Origin: JBCCQH01 sp039024435
GTDB lineage: Bacteria > Bacteroidota > Bacteroidia > J057 > JADKCL01
NCBI GenBank assembly: GCA_039024435.1
Contig: JBCCQH010000017.1
Location: 1 to 64,000 of the forward strand
Direction: 5' to 3'
DNA length: 64,000 bases
A program made the translations under genes and the position numbers. This document shows, one piece after another, positions 8,884 to 18,021 of this stretch; the first letter of the stretch is position 1, and each line of letters begins with the position of its first letter. Under the pieces are notes generated by a model. It ran no database searches. It was not told where the DNA came from and was given only the letters and a program-made list of their open reading frames with translations.

Positions 8884-10044
8884 TCAATCGGTATTGGACA
8901 ATCCGCGGGGCAGCAGGTCGACCAGGTAATAGTTGATGGGGACGGTGCCGGGAAAACGCCGGCGGGTGCGGGCCTGCAGGGCGTATACGCCTTGCGCGGA
9001 GGACTGCCAACGCAGATTCACGACGCCCGATGGCGTTCCCATATAAGACGACGTCGTCGTAATGGCGGAGCTGGAATGGTCGCCGCGCACGTTGACCGCA
9101 ATCGCGTGGACGAGTGAGTAATTTTTGCCGTCGCTGTCATTGATCCAGGCCATGACCTGATAGGCGTGGTAGCCGGACAGATTGGCAACCAGGTCTTGCC
9201 AGTTGCCGTCCGCGGTTACCGTTTTGACGGTGGGCTGGGTCAGGCTGTTGAGCAAGGTCGTCGCAGCGGGCGAAATGGCCGGCGCCGCAGTCTTGGAAGA
9301 GCTCGTCGCCGGATTGGAGGTCGTCGGCATCGCCAGTGCGGAGGATCCCGTACTGCCGCCCGCCGTGCTCAACGAACTGGAATGGTCGTTGCTGCTGTTT
9401 TCCACGTTGGTGATCCGGTCGTTGAATTCCACCATGCGCTGGCCCAACTGGGCGACCTGGGCGCGCAGGCTTTGCGAAGAACCGCTGCTCCCAAAGTTTA
9501 CACTTCCCGAACCCGGCGGACTTTGCACCGAACCGCCGCCTCCCCCACCGGAAATGCCCTTGGCGCTGACTTCCTTCCCGTTCAAAATCAGCTTTTTGAT
9601 TACCGCGGTGCCGTTGATCTCCAGAGAATCCGCCTGCAAATTGTTCAATACGGTCATGGTCTCCGCTTGCACGGCCCCGCCTACATCGAGGGTTGTCTGC
9701 GGGGTCGCTTTGCCCACCCCGATATTGCCCGCGCCATCCAGATAAAGGGTCGGGATGATGGCCCCAATGGGCCGCAGGTTCAGGTCTTCGCCCTGGTTGT
9801 CGAATTCCAGCAACCAGCCTTTGTTTTTGTTGTTGAGCTTGGGGTAAAAGCTCATCAGTGCCCCGTTGACGCCCCCGCCAATCGCCAGTGAGTTGCCTAC
9901 GTCCGGGATCTGCTCCCGCTGAATCAAATCGTCTTTTTCGTTCAATTGTGAATCAATAAGCGCGCCAAAATCCGCCGACGAGGGAATGGTCCCCGGAGCA
10001 AAACGGAGCTTGAGTTGGTGGCGGCTATCGGTGGGCTTATCCAT
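8884..10044 (-). CDS. eCIS fibre-like protein with Gly-rich hinge and coiled coil
   Basis: The preferred start is ATG 10044, because GGAG lies six bases upstream; ATG 10059 in the same frame would add five residues. The product is about 386 aa. Residues 80-130 contain NIGVGKATPQTTLDVGG, the beta-hairpin motif found at the base of trimeric fibres and surface proteins. Next come a run of glycines and serines (about residues 165-185), a short coiled coil with SLRAQVAQLGQRMVEFNDRI, a Ser/Thr/Ala-rich stretch, and a C-terminal beta-rich domain of about 115 residues ending LLPRGLSNTD. Its place directly after baseplate J suggests a baseplate-attached fibre or receptor-binding protein. It overlaps the end of the baseplate J gene by 8 nt. 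The fibre role is inferred from architecture and position. Confidence 0.65.
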   Translation of the reverse strand: MDKPTDSRHQLKLRFAPGTIPSSADFGALIDSQLNEKDDLIQREQIPDVGNSLAIGGGVNGALMSFYPKLNNKNKGWLLEFDNQGEDLNLRPIGAIIPTLYLDGAGNIGVGKATPQTTLDVGGAVQAETMTVLNNLQADSLEINGTAVIKKLILNGKEVSAKGISGGGGGGSVQSPPGSGSVNFGSSGSSQSLRAQVAQLGQRMVEFNDRITNVENSSNDHSSSLSTAGGSTGSSALAMPTTSNPATSSSKTAAPAISPAATTLLNSLTQPTVKTVTADGNWQDLVANLSGYHAYQVMAWINDSDGKNYSLVHAIAVNVRGDHSSSAITTTSSYMGTPSGVVNLRWQSSAQGVYALQARTRRRFPGTVPINYYLVDLLPRGLSNTD

Positions 10045-13000
10045 GGGGTTCTCCGTCATTGATATTGGGGACGATCACGACACAATTCGGAATCTCCTCC
10101 GGACTCAGGGTCACTGCGCCCTCCGCTTCCGACAGAATTAGGTTCGGCGCGTCGACCAAAATGCCCAATGGCTCAAAACTGGCCGATTCCGAAATGCTTT
10201 GCTCGGCATACAGCAAATGCTCTTCGACCGTCGTGATCACCGACCAAGGCAGCCAGGGCAATATGTCGGTGAATTCGCCGGTAATCTTGCTGTAGACATT
10301 GCGACCGTCTTCTTTCTGGCACAGGAATACGCGGAAATTCCGGACGTCACCGATGCCGGGTTGTTTCTTGATAAATTCGAGCAGATCGGCGTAGGTGATC
10401 TTGGTGCGGTAGGGATTGATTCCGGTGGCGTAGGCCCAGGGCGCAATCCGCTGCTGCAATGCCTGATTGAGGTTTTTCAGGGTGGGTCCGGGCAAATGAC
10501 CCGACGCGATCCGCACCACCGCCATGACCTGCAGAGTGGCAAATGAAGGGCTGTGAACTTCCAATCCCATCACGCCCGCCACCAATTCGTTGAGGTACTG
10601 CTCGACCCGGTGAAGGACATTTTGCGGAACCCGCGGCTGCAAATAGTTCGCTACACTCGGATCGCCCAGTGCCGGCAACACCGCCAGTAAAGCGTGTCCG
10701 GGAGCCTCGGTTTGATCGAATTGCACGTGATTGAAACAGCGCGCCAATCCGATCTCGGGAAACTCCTGCAAAGTGAGGTGCTCCAGGTCCCAGGCGGTGA
10801 CGCCGCGCTGTTTGTGGCGCAAGCGTTCACTGATCCGCCGCAGAAAATCCAGGTTGTCCTCGGATGCCCGACCGCCGAAGGAGGGCATCGGTTGTTCCAC
10901 CTTGGCGATGGCCGGAATCGGCGGATCCAATTTTTTGATCGTGCCGGCCGGAATCGTGGTCAGCACCGAACCCGGATTCAGTACCCGGGAAGCGGTGGTT
11001 CCGTGGGGCAGTACTTGTACGAGTTCACAAACACCGCTGGCGTGCTGTTGAACCTGGCCCCGAATCCAAAGATAGCCCGACTCCTCAGGGATACCATTAA
11101 ACGTGGCGGCTGTTCCTTGCGGTGCCCCATTGATGTCAAAGGCCAAAATTCCCGATGCCAGCAGCCCGTCCGTCCCGTCATCGATCTCTGCTGGAGTAAA
11201 ATCGACCCACTCCGTCCCGCTCAACCAGGCCCAATCAATGGGTGGCGGCTCCACCGAGAGGTCGCTGGTGCTTTCGTCTACCTGGATCAACAACGAAGCC
11301 ACGTCCGGATCGCTTTGCCCACTCAAGGCCAGAAAGAACTCGCCCTGCACGGGATAATTCGGTAGCAATTCCAAAACGGCACCGTTCATCGGGTCGGCCA
11401 CTACCCCGAAAGGATGGATGCGGAAATAGCTGCCCTCAGCCTGACCGGGTTTCCCGGCGCGTATGCGCGCCTTGGCCGAATAGCTGCCGGTGATGGATTT
11501 GATCTCCGGCGCAAAAGGGGGTTTGGGCAGTTTGCTGAACTGGATCTCCGAACTCGTGGGCGGAGATCCGGTTCTTTGGCTTACGGGGGGACTGCTGCTC
11601 GTGCCCGGACGGGTCGCAGCGATGATCGTCCGCATGTTGTTCTGGGCGGCGATGGTCAGCACATCCTGGTACAGTCCCGATCCAAATGCGTACTCGGGCG
11701 CGGTCAGCCGGATGCGCACAAAACCACTGCTTGTTCCCGGTTGATAGCCCGATTCGGCCACGCCCGGGCCTTCAGCAAAGGTAGCGGGCAGGCCAGAAAG
11801 GGTAAATCCTTCAAGTGGCGTCGTCGTTTGCAGCCGGCCTTCACCTTCGATCTCCGCGGCGTCCTCGACGATCTCTTCCTGCACCGCCCGCTGGTAGCGC
11901 AGCCCCCGATCTGAGGCCACATTGACCACCAGCCAGTCTACCGGAGGCCGCAAACTCGTCTTCTTTTGGCCCGGAGACGGGGTTGGGGAAGTCTCGGTGT
12001 CGGTCCCTATTTCCAGTTCTTCTTCAGCGGCTGTTTTCCAGGCAAACAGCGGAAAATCCGTCACCACCGGGCCCACCGCTCGGGGACTGCGGAGCGGTGG
12101 CATGGCGTGCCAACTTCCATCCTGGAGCAAACCAAAATCCACCCGAAACACCGCATTGTTGAACGGAGTTTCCGGCGAAAGCTCATTGTAAGCTGCGTAG
12201 GGCTGGGAAAAACCCGTGGGACCGGTAGGCAGATTCTTCCAATTGATGTCCACCTGCAAGTCGGTCAACTGTTTGCGGAAAACCTCGCTGGAACCGAGGT
12301 AAAATTCGGCGTACTGAATCGGGTGACTGCCAAAAGGCAAAAACGGTTTGCCTTTGGGGAAGGCTCCGCGCGCATTGGCGGGGATGAAATCGGTGTAGCG
12401 GGAAACGCTCACAGTGATGTCCACTTCCGCAACGGCCAGTGGACGCAGGAAGTTGTAGGGAGAAACGCTGTAGCGCTGTTTTTCTGCGTCAAATACTTCC
12501 GTTTCCACCGACTGGTCCAGCATGACTTGCAACAGCGGGACAGCGGAGTCGTAACCGGTCCCATGGACCTTCGCGGTGGGGGAAACCCAGGCGGGTGCAT
12601 TGGCCGAAAGCGCAAATTCTAGCCAGAATCCCATCTTATCTTCGGGCACCACGCCGCAATCGTAGCCGGGATAACACAGCCGCGGGGTTACCGTCATACC
12701 GGCCGCCTCCCATCCTTTGGCTGTGCTGTAGTGCAGGGTGAAAGCTTGGGAAAATATTTGCTCAAACAGCCGAAAGATGTTTTCGTACTTGGAAACGAAG
12801 GGAAAAAGCGCCTCGGTCAACAAGGGAAAAGTATCCGCCGTCAGTTCAAAAAACAGCGTCACCGTGCGCTCACCCGAGGCGAGGAAAAATGCCGGACTGC
12901 CGATGGCGAAACCCACCTGCGCCAAGCTCGCCGGAGTGTCGTCCACCGACCCAAAAGGTCGCCAGGCGGCCTTGGGTGCGGAGGTCTGGACGTCGGAGTA

Positions 13001-14149
13001 AAGCTTGCCTTCCGCCGCCACCTTCCGCCCGATCCCGGAATTGAAGACCGACTTAAAGCCCTCCAAGACAATTTTGTTCACCACGAGGTCCTGATCGGTA
13101 GCAAATAGGATCGGTTCTCCGTCTTTGGCCTGACCCGCGGAAAGCGGACTTTTTGCCGGGACCAGGGAGATTTCTGCATTGGGTTTGAGCCGGAAGGCAA
13201 GCAACACCTGGTCGGGTTGCGCACCTTTCGGGTTCATCCGCAGGACTTCCTGATAGTAAAAGTCCAGGTGCCGCGCCGGAAGCTGGTTCATCTGCTCGAT
13301 CTGCGGGGTGAGCATTTGGAGAAATGCCAGCAACAAAGCGTTGTGGGGCTGGTGCGCGGGGTCTTGCGCAGCCATTTGCAGCAATTGCGGAACGCGGTCC
13401 TTGATCACGGCCGCGGTGCGCAAAATCCCGCCGGCAATCGTTTGCAGATATTTGAACTGCGCGTCGTAGGTCCCCAGGTTGGGAACTTCTATGTCGTCCA
13501 GGTCGGCGTAGACCGACTTGAACATGGGAATGAACGGATTGAGCTGGTCCATGATCGGGACGTCGGTGAGCTGCTGCGGCGGGGTGAGGAAAGTCGCGTT
13601 CATTTCCAGCCAGCAATTTGCCACGTAGACCACACTCGGCGACAGATTGGTCTCCATCGCCCCTTTCATCTCGTTGTAAATCGGATTGAGGAATTCGACC
13701 ACGGTATCCCGATTGCCCAGGCCGATCTCGCGGTTGAGGACGGACTGGATTTTCGTAAACCAGGTACCGGCAACCAGCGTAAGCCGCAAAAAATTGAGGA
13801 ACATTTCGACGATCAGCTCCTCCTTTCGCCCGAAGAAACTGGTCGCCTGGTACGCCTTGCTGAGTTCTGCCTGCTTGACCGGCTCGTCCCCGAGCTCGAC
13901 GATGGAGATTTGGGCCAAAATGAAGCTGATGTCCGAATCCAGCAGATCTTTCCAGGTGCCGGACACCTGATTGTCCCGCCCGAAATAGCGCACCATCCCG
14001 GCAAAATCTTCCAGAAATTGCAGGAGGAGTTCCTCCGACTTCCCCATGACTTGCAGGGAAGCGGGATCCAACTGCCGGACGATGCCGGTCTCCCGGAGGC
14101 TGCCGTAGCCAGGAAACTCACCGGGGCGATATTCGGGTGTGTCTCCCAT
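10037..14149 (-). CDS. eCIS baseplate J / gp6-like wedge protein (Afp11-like), 1370 aa
   Basis: This very large soluble protein follows gp25 by 3 nt. Around residues 1093-1130 it has SEDNLDFLRRISERLRHKQR followed by GVTAWDLEHLTLQEFP, matching the conserved core of baseplate J/gp6-like proteins (the motif reading x-E-x-x-x-F-x-x-R-x-x-E-x-L-R-x-R-x-R-A). Downstream, beta-rich segments with ASGHLPGPTLKNLNQALQQR and ATGINPYRTKITYADLLEFI resemble the rest of that domain. The first thousand residues hold helical and beta-sandwich regions with no specific match. In Afp and PVC the equivalent (Afp11/Pvc11) forms the wedge that triggers sheath contraction. The C-terminal 80 residues are acidic. The assignment is strong from motif plus gene order gp25-J-fibre-gp7. 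Confidence 0.85.
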   Translation of the reverse strand: MGDTPEYRPGEFPGYGSLRETGIVRQLDPASLQVMGKSEELLLQFLEDFAGMVRYFGRDNQVSGTWKDLLDSDISFILAQISIVELGDEPVKQAELSKAYQATSFFGRKEELIVEMFLNFLRLTLVAGTWFTKIQSVLNREIGLGNRDTVVEFLNPIYNEMKGAMETNLSPSVVYVANCWLEMNATFLTPPQQLTDVPIMDQLNPFIPMFKSVYADLDDIEVPNLGTYDAQFKYLQTIAGGILRTAAVIKDRVPQLLQMAAQDPAHQPHNALLLAFLQMLTPQIEQMNQLPARHLDFYYQEVLRMNPKGAQPDQVLLAFRLKPNAEISLVPAKSPLSAGQAKDGEPILFATDQDLVVNKIVLEGFKSVFNSGIGRKVAAEGKLYSDVQTSAPKAAWRPFGSVDDTPASLAQVGFAIGSPAFFLASGERTVTLFFELTADTFPLLTEALFPFVSKYENIFRLFEQIFSQAFTLHYSTAKGWEAAGMTVTPRLCYPGYDCGVVPEDKMGFWLEFALSANAPAWVSPTAKVHGTGYDSAVPLLQVMLDQSVETEVFDAEKQRYSVSPYNFLRPLAVAEVDITVSVSRYTDFIPANARGAFPKGKPFLPFGSHPIQYAEFYLGSSEVFRKQLTDLQVDINWKNLPTGPTGFSQPYAAYNELSPETPFNNAVFRVDFGLLQDGSWHAMPPLRSPRAVGPVVTDFPLFAWKTAAEEELEIGTDTETSPTPSPGQKKTSLRPPVDWLVVNVASDRGLRYQRAVQEEIVEDAAEIEGEGRLQTTTPLEGFTLSGLPATFAEGPGVAESGYQPGTSSGFVRIRLTAPEYAFGSGLYQDVLTIAAQNNMRTIIAATRPGTSSSPPVSQRTGSPPTSSEIQFSKLPKPPFAPEIKSITGSYSAKARIRAGKPGQAEGSYFRIHPFGVVADPMNGAVLELLPNYPVQGEFFLALSGQSDPDVASLLIQVDESTSDLSVEPPPIDWAWLSGTEWVDFTPAEIDDGTDGLLASGILAFDINGAPQGTAATFNGIPEESGYLWIRGQVQQHASGVCELVQVLPHGTTASRVLNPGSVLTTIPAGTIKKLDPPIPAIAKVEQPMPSFGGRASEDNLDFLRRISERLRHKQRGVTAWDLEHLTLQEFPEIGLARCFNHVQFDQTEAPGHALLAVLPALGDPSVANYLQPRVPQNVLHRVEQYLNELVAGVMGLEVHSPSFATLQVMAVVRIASGHLPGPTLKNLNQALQQRIAPWAYATGINPYRTKITYADLLEFIKKQPGIGDVRNFRVFLCQKEDGRNVYSKITGEFTDILPWLPWSVITTVEEHLLYAEQSISESASFEPLGILVDAPNLILSEAEGAVTLSPEEIPNCVVIVPNINDGEPHG

Positions 14150-14152
14150 CGA

Positions 14153-14581
14153 TCAGAAGCCTTCGGTATGAAATGACTCCAGCAGGGTTCCCTCCTGGAA
14201 GTAATAGGGAAACACGATGTTGTTTCGGGTGTTGGTCCCGATGATCGAGTAATCGAGGTTGATCAGGAGCTTCCCGTCTACGATCTGATCGATATCGACC
14301 GAGATTTTTTGCAGGATGATCCGCGGCTCGTAGGCATTGATTGCGTCCTTGAGGCTGGATTCAATCAAGCTCTGCAAGGAACGGCTACCGGGCTCAAACA
14401 TGTAGGAATTCAGGTCGGTGCCGTAGGCCGAAAGCATCACGCGCTCTCCGGGCAGGGTGTGCAACAGCACTTCCAGGCTTTGCTGGATGTCCTCCGCATC
14501 GGCGACCATGGCGGTCCCGGTTCTGCGATCAAACGTCGGGGGAAAGGCCCAGCCCCGCCCCAAAAATCCCGTTTCACTCAT
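14153..14581 (-). CDS. gp25/GPW-like baseplate protein
   Basis: This 142-aa protein has the layout of the gp25 (IraD/GPW) family: a Gly-rich N-terminus (FLGRGWAFPP), a helix with AEDIQQSLEVLLHTLPGERV, and INAYEPRIILQKISVDID, which keeps the family's EPR segment. The usual arginine-rich motif after GERVM is replaced by LSAYGTDL. In phage T4 and eCIS the family links the wedge to the sheath and starts sheath polymerisation. The start codon overlaps the PAAR stop as ATGA, so the two are translationally coupled. The next gene (baseplate J) begins 3 nt after its stop. Confidence 0.88.
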   Translation of the reverse strand: MSETGFLGRGWAFPPTFDRRTGTAMVADAEDIQQSLEVLLHTLPGERVMLSAYGTDLNSYMFEPGSRSLQSLIESSLKDAINAYEPRIILQKISVDIDQIVDGKLLINLDYSIIGTNTRNNIVFPYYFQEGTLLESFHTEGF

Positions 14582-14868
14582 GGCGCGACCATTACGGTTG
14601 GAATGCCGAGCACCACGGTCCCGCCGTGGGCAGTGGTGCTCCCCAGGTAAGCGGCCGGCATGCCTTCAACGAGGACGCTGCTCGAACCGACCACAATCGA
14701 GTCGGGGGGACCGACGCAGACGCATTCATCACCGACCTTGGCCATGGGCAAACCACTGACCAACACGGTGGGCGCTCCCGGCCCGATGATCGGGCCGCCG
14801 ACGTGGGGAATAATCCCACTGACCAGTGGACATTCGTGCATCATCAATATCGTAGCTGCTGGAGGCAT
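14578..14868 (-). CDS. PAAR-domain spike tip protein
   Basis: This 96-aa protein consists of a single PAAR-type beta-helical tip domain. It shows the repeating small hydrophobic pattern: GGPIIGPGAPTVLVSGLPMA, VGDECVCVGPPDSIVVGSSS and VLVEGMPAAYLGSTTAHGG. Histidines and cysteines are available as ligands for the metal that pins the tip. There is no C-terminal toxin extension, so it is a bare tip and not an evolved effector PAAR. It sits between the VgrG-like spike and gp25, matching Afp10/Pvc10. It follows VgrG by 11 nt. Confidence 0.92.
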   Translation of the reverse strand: MPPAATILMMHECPLVSGIIPHVGGPIIGPGAPTVLVSGLPMAKVGDECVCVGPPDSIVVGSSSVLVEGMPAAYLGSTTAHGGTVVLGIPTVMVAP

Positions 14869-14879
14869 AGCGTTTTTTT

Positions 14880-16676
14880 TCAGTTCAACATGATCATTCC
14901 GGCACTGAGCGAGAGTTCTCCCCCGCCGGAAAGCGAGGCGGTGGCCCCACCGCTCAAAGACAATTCGGTTTCTCCTTCAACGGAAACGGTGAGTCCCTGA
15001 ACCGACAGGGTGGCTTCAGACTGCACCGATACTTCCGCATCCGAACTGACGGTGACTCCGGCATCGCCGGAGGCTTTGAAATTGCCGGTTGCGGACAAAG
15101 TCATATCGCTCGCACTGGTGATTTCGATCCCGGAAGAACTCATTTTGATCGAATTTCCGTTTTGGTCCTCAATCGTGATGCCTTCATCCTGATCGGAGAG
15201 GACCATTTTGTTGCCGCCGGGGGTCTGCACGGTCAAGACCTTGTTTTCGTCGTCGAATTGCAATTCGAGCTTGTTCTTGGAGACAAAGGTCTTGATCGGG
15301 TTCTCCGAGGACGGGGTTTGCGGGGGCGCATTTTTGCTGCTGTATAGGCTGCCGAGGATGACCGGAAAGGTGGGATCATTGTTGAGGAAGCCCAGGACTA
15401 CTTCGTCCCCGACCTCGGGCATGAAAAATGCTCCGGCACCGTTGGTCGCGTAGAAAGTCGCCAGACGTGCCCAGACTCCGTCCCCGCTCGCATCCACCGC
15501 CGGGATGTCAACCAAAATCCGGGTTTCGTTGTCCGGATCACTGTCAATCTGCTTGACACTCGCATTTTGCAGCCCGTGGATCCCCGGAACCAAGCCCGCC
15601 GCCAGGGGGGCCGCGGTAGGAAATTTTTCCGTGAACCATTGCGGATCAATTCCCATTTGAACCGTGGTCGACCAGACCCCATTGGAGACGTCGTGGACGA
15701 CGCCCGTGACGTAAACTTCCCCGTCAAATCGCGCACCGAATCCTTTCAAAGTCACGACGGAACCGGGCTTGATATCCGCGTTGCCCGACACCTTGATGTT
15801 GCCGCGGATGCGCGAGAGCCGAGACCGCAACAAAGCCGAACTCGCCCATGCAGTCAAGGCGGAGGACGCGTAAGGCGCGGTCGTCACCAGTTTGATCGAT
15901 GGCGAACCCACCGCATCGGCGAGCTTACTGCCATCGAGGTTGCCGGCGCTGGGCAGAGAAGGTTCGGATCCGGTTTCCGTAGTCATTTCCTGAGAAGAAT
16001 AGTCCCAGGAATCGCCTTCGGCACCGGAAAGCTGGTAAGTGGCGTCGAGAATCGCATTGAATTCCATGACGTCGTCGCCCCCAAACAGGGTCGCCACTGA
16101 AGACGAACTGCTGGGCTTTTTCGCGGAAACTTTTCCCGCTACGGTAAATACGAGCATCTGATTCACTTCCGCCCGTGAGAGCAGGAAATCCCAATCGGTG
16201 CAATCGTACTGGATCAGTTCCTTGAGTTCGCCTTCGGTGGAATCGACGTCGGCAGAGAGCCCCGAAGTATTGCCGATCACCGCGGACATGATGTCGCTGT
16301 CGGACTGGTTTTGGTAGTACTTGCTTTTCCGGCCAATGGTCATCTTGACCGACGCGTCTTTGCAGCGCACCACCATTTCCCCCGGGGTCTGGAATCCTCC
16401 CCGGATTTCCTGGCTGACGATGATGCCGGTAAAGACACTGCTGCCGCCCGAGGCACCGCCAGCGAGCAGTTCGATTTTGTTTCCCGGGATAAAATTGTCG
16501 CCCTCACTCACCGGCCAGCCTTGCGCCGAGCCCGCTTGCTTGCGCAGAATGACCGTCGCAAAGGCGATCCGATTGGCCTCGCAAACCGTATTGATCGAAC
16601 TGACCTGGTACAGATCCTTGACGTCAGATCCGTTGATCTTGACTTCGAAGTCGTTGGTATTTCCGCTGCTGCCCAT
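14880..16676 (-). CDS. VgrG/gp5-gp27-like spike protein (Afp8-like)
   Basis: The 598-aa product has a gp27-like hub (about residues 1-365). An OB-fold follows at 369-445, containing the conserved MPEVGDEVVLGFLNNDPTFP and VILGSLYSSKNAPPQ segments. The C-terminal beta-helix (about 470-598) has regular short repeats such as GITIEDQNGNSIKMSSSG and SVQSEATLSVQGLTVSVEG. This is the central spike trimer carrying the PAAR tip. No lysozyme domain and no effector extension are present. It starts 3 nt after the LysM gene stop, consistent with the Afp7-Afp8 order. Confidence 0.93.
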   Translation of the reverse strand: MGSSGNTNDFEVKINGSDVKDLYQVSSINTVCEANRIAFATVILRKQAGSAQGWPVSEGDNFIPGNKIELLAGGASGGSSVFTGIIVSQEIRGGFQTPGEMVVRCKDASVKMTIGRKSKYYQNQSDSDIMSAVIGNTSGLSADVDSTEGELKELIQYDCTDWDFLLSRAEVNQMLVFTVAGKVSAKKPSSSSSVATLFGGDDVMEFNAILDATYQLSGAEGDSWDYSSQEMTTETGSEPSLPSAGNLDGSKLADAVGSPSIKLVTTAPYASSALTAWASSALLRSRLSRIRGNIKVSGNADIKPGSVVTLKGFGARFDGEVYVTGVVHDVSNGVWSTTVQMGIDPQWFTEKFPTAAPLAAGLVPGIHGLQNASVKQIDSDPDNETRILVDIPAVDASGDGVWARLATFYATNGAGAFFMPEVGDEVVLGFLNNDPTFPVILGSLYSSKNAPPQTPSSENPIKTFVSKNKLELQFDDENKVLTVQTPGGNKMVLSDQDEGITIEDQNGNSIKMSSSGIEITSASDMTLSATGNFKASGDAGVTVSSDAEVSVQSEATLSVQGLTVSVEGETELSLSGGATASLSGGGELSLSAGMIMLN

Positions 16677-16679
16677 GGT

Positions 16680-17366
16680 TTAAGAATTGGGTTGATTGGT
16701 GAGGGGCGGAAAGGAAATGCGGGATCCCGGGCGCAATTTCCGCAGTTGGTTCAGGTTGTTGCTGCGCGCAACCTGTACGTAGTAGCGGGGATCTCCGTAA
16801 ATCTCGTTGCAGGAATTGTCGAGCCGCGTCTGGGCGGTGACGGTCTGCACGTGGGTCATATCCGGTGAGGACTTTTTGGCACTGGCCATCGCCGAAGAAA
16901 ATGCAATCGACGAAGAAAAACTCGCCGTAGCTTTTGCCCGCAGGGGCAGGCCGTCGGGACCGATCATGGAAAAAGTGACATTCAAGCTGGTCATTACTCC
17001 TTTGAAGCTAAAATTCCCCCAAACCAGCATCAAAAAATTGGGTTGGTGGATGCTTCCTTGGTAGCTGATCGCGAGATTTTTCAGGTCGAGTACCTGTTCC
17101 ATGACCGATTTGCCGTTGCTTTTGTACAGCAATCCGGTCGCATCAAACCACAGTTCGATGGACAGGGTTTCGGGGGCTGCACCCTTGAAGGTCATCTCGG
17201 CCATAGGCGCATTTTCCGTTTGTACCTGCTCGTAATTCATCGATACCTGCCAGTCAAGGCTGGCGGGATTCACGTACACCGGATAGGTAGCGCCCTTCGA
17301 AGAAGAGGAATAATCGTCCTTCGTGTAGGCGATGATATTCAACTTTTTCGGGTCGGTCTTGCTCAT
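16680..17366 (-). CDS. CIS tube/baseplate adaptor with C-terminal LysM-like domain (Afp7-like)
   Basis: The 228-aa protein has an N-terminal tube-like beta-barrel (PVYVNPASLDWQVSMNYEQ and the segment ELWFDATGLL) typical of the Afp7/gp53-like family. It ends in a LysM-like segment with YYVQVARSNNLNQLRKLRPG and SRISFPP. In eCIS it joins the spike hub to the first tube ring and the wedge. The ATG at 17366 overlaps the upstream 55-aa gene's stop as ATGA. Confidence 0.88.
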   Translation of the reverse strand: MSKTDPKKLNIIAYTKDDYSSSSKGATYPVYVNPASLDWQVSMNYEQVQTENAPMAEMTFKGAAPETLSIELWFDATGLLYKSNGKSVMEQVLDLKNLAISYQGSIHQPNFLMLVWGNFSFKGVMTSLNVTFSMIGPDGLPLRAKATASFSSSIAFSSAMASAKKSSPDMTHVQTVTAQTRLDNSCNEIYGDPRYYVQVARSNNLNQLRKLRPGSRISFPPLTNQPNS

Positions 17367-17530
17367 CTTTCCGTTTTATCTCGCATCATCGTGGCGACCA
17401 TTGCCTTGCATTCACGCAGCAATTCGGCGCGCATCCGCTTCCATTCTTCCGAATCCGGTCCACTCTGCCGGTGGACGGTTTTTCGGACAAGATTTGCCCG
17501 AATGACGAGTTCTCTGACTTCTAAAGGCAC
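17363..17530 (-). CDS. Short eCIS-associated protein, DUF5908-like (55 aa)
   Basis: Reading the minus strand from GTG 17530 gives 55 residues beginning MPLEVRELVIRANLVRK. This matches what is known of the DUF5908 family, short proteins starting MPxEIRELVIxA that sit in Bacteroidota injection clusters. A strong Shine-Dalgarno AAAGGAG lies seven bases before the GTG. The rest is a charged helix (SEEWKRMRAELLRECKAMV). The stop overlaps the LysM gene start as ATGA. The family's function is not known to me; its fixed position between tube and LysM genes suggests a structural or assembly role. Confidence 0.85.
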   Translation of the reverse strand: MPLEVRELVIRANLVRKTVHRQSGPDSEEWKRMRAELLRECKAMVATMMRDKTER

Positions 17531-17555
17531 TTTTCCGCTCCTTTCTGTTCTGTTT

Positions 17556-18014
17556 TCAACTGCCGCCTGCTTTCACGGTAAAACTGGTGTAGGCAAGTTC
17601 CAGGATTTCCACGGCGACCTTGTTGTCCATGGAGTTGAAGGGATCCGCTTCCCAGCGGACCGGCCAGGCCCCACTGACGCTCCAGGTCATGGTCGGCTTC
17701 CCCTTTTCGTTGATGAGGGTGATCTGCACGGTCACTGGCTCAAACTGGTATTCGTTCACTGCCTTGAGGATCCAATCGCGCACACTGGAACTGCCGAGCA
17801 TCCCGCGCTTGAGCACGAGGTTTTCGTAGCTGGGCATTTTGGGCAGCTTGAATTTATTGGTCAGTACTCCCCCCACGGAGATGTCTTCGGTCTCAAAACT
17901 GACTTTCAGACCCGATACCTCCTGAAATGCCGATTCACCGCTGAGGTTACCTCCGGTGAATTCGACATTGAACATGAACCCCGGCAAGGGGTAATATGGG
18001 GAGTTGCCCGCCAT
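17556..18014 (-). CDS. eCIS inner tube protein (gp19-like)
   Basis: This 152-aa protein belongs to the T4 gp19-like tail-tube family. Visible hallmarks are PLPGFMFNVEF at the N-terminus, AFQEVSGLKVSFETEDI, a segment with VLKRGMLGSSSVRDWI, and a C-terminal LELAYTSFTV strand. In a contractile system it stacks as hexameric rings forming the tube that carries cargo. It is the second tube gene of the operon and lies just 7 nt after the first, so the two may form different rings (bulk tube and the rings nearest the baseplate, as with Afp1 and Afp5). Confidence 0.93.
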   Translation of the reverse strand: MAGNSPYYPLPGFMFNVEFTGGNLSGESAFQEVSGLKVSFETEDISVGGVLTNKFKLPKMPSYENLVLKRGMLGSSSVRDWILKAVNEYQFEPVTVQITLINEKGKPTMTWSVSGAWPVRWEADPFNSMDNKVAVEILELAYTSFTVKAGGS

Positions 18015-18021
18015 CTAGGGA

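Noticed and set aside
8884..10044. The fibre-like protein as a toxic effector
   Set aside because: It lacks a recognisable toxin domain and has fibre-type features instead.
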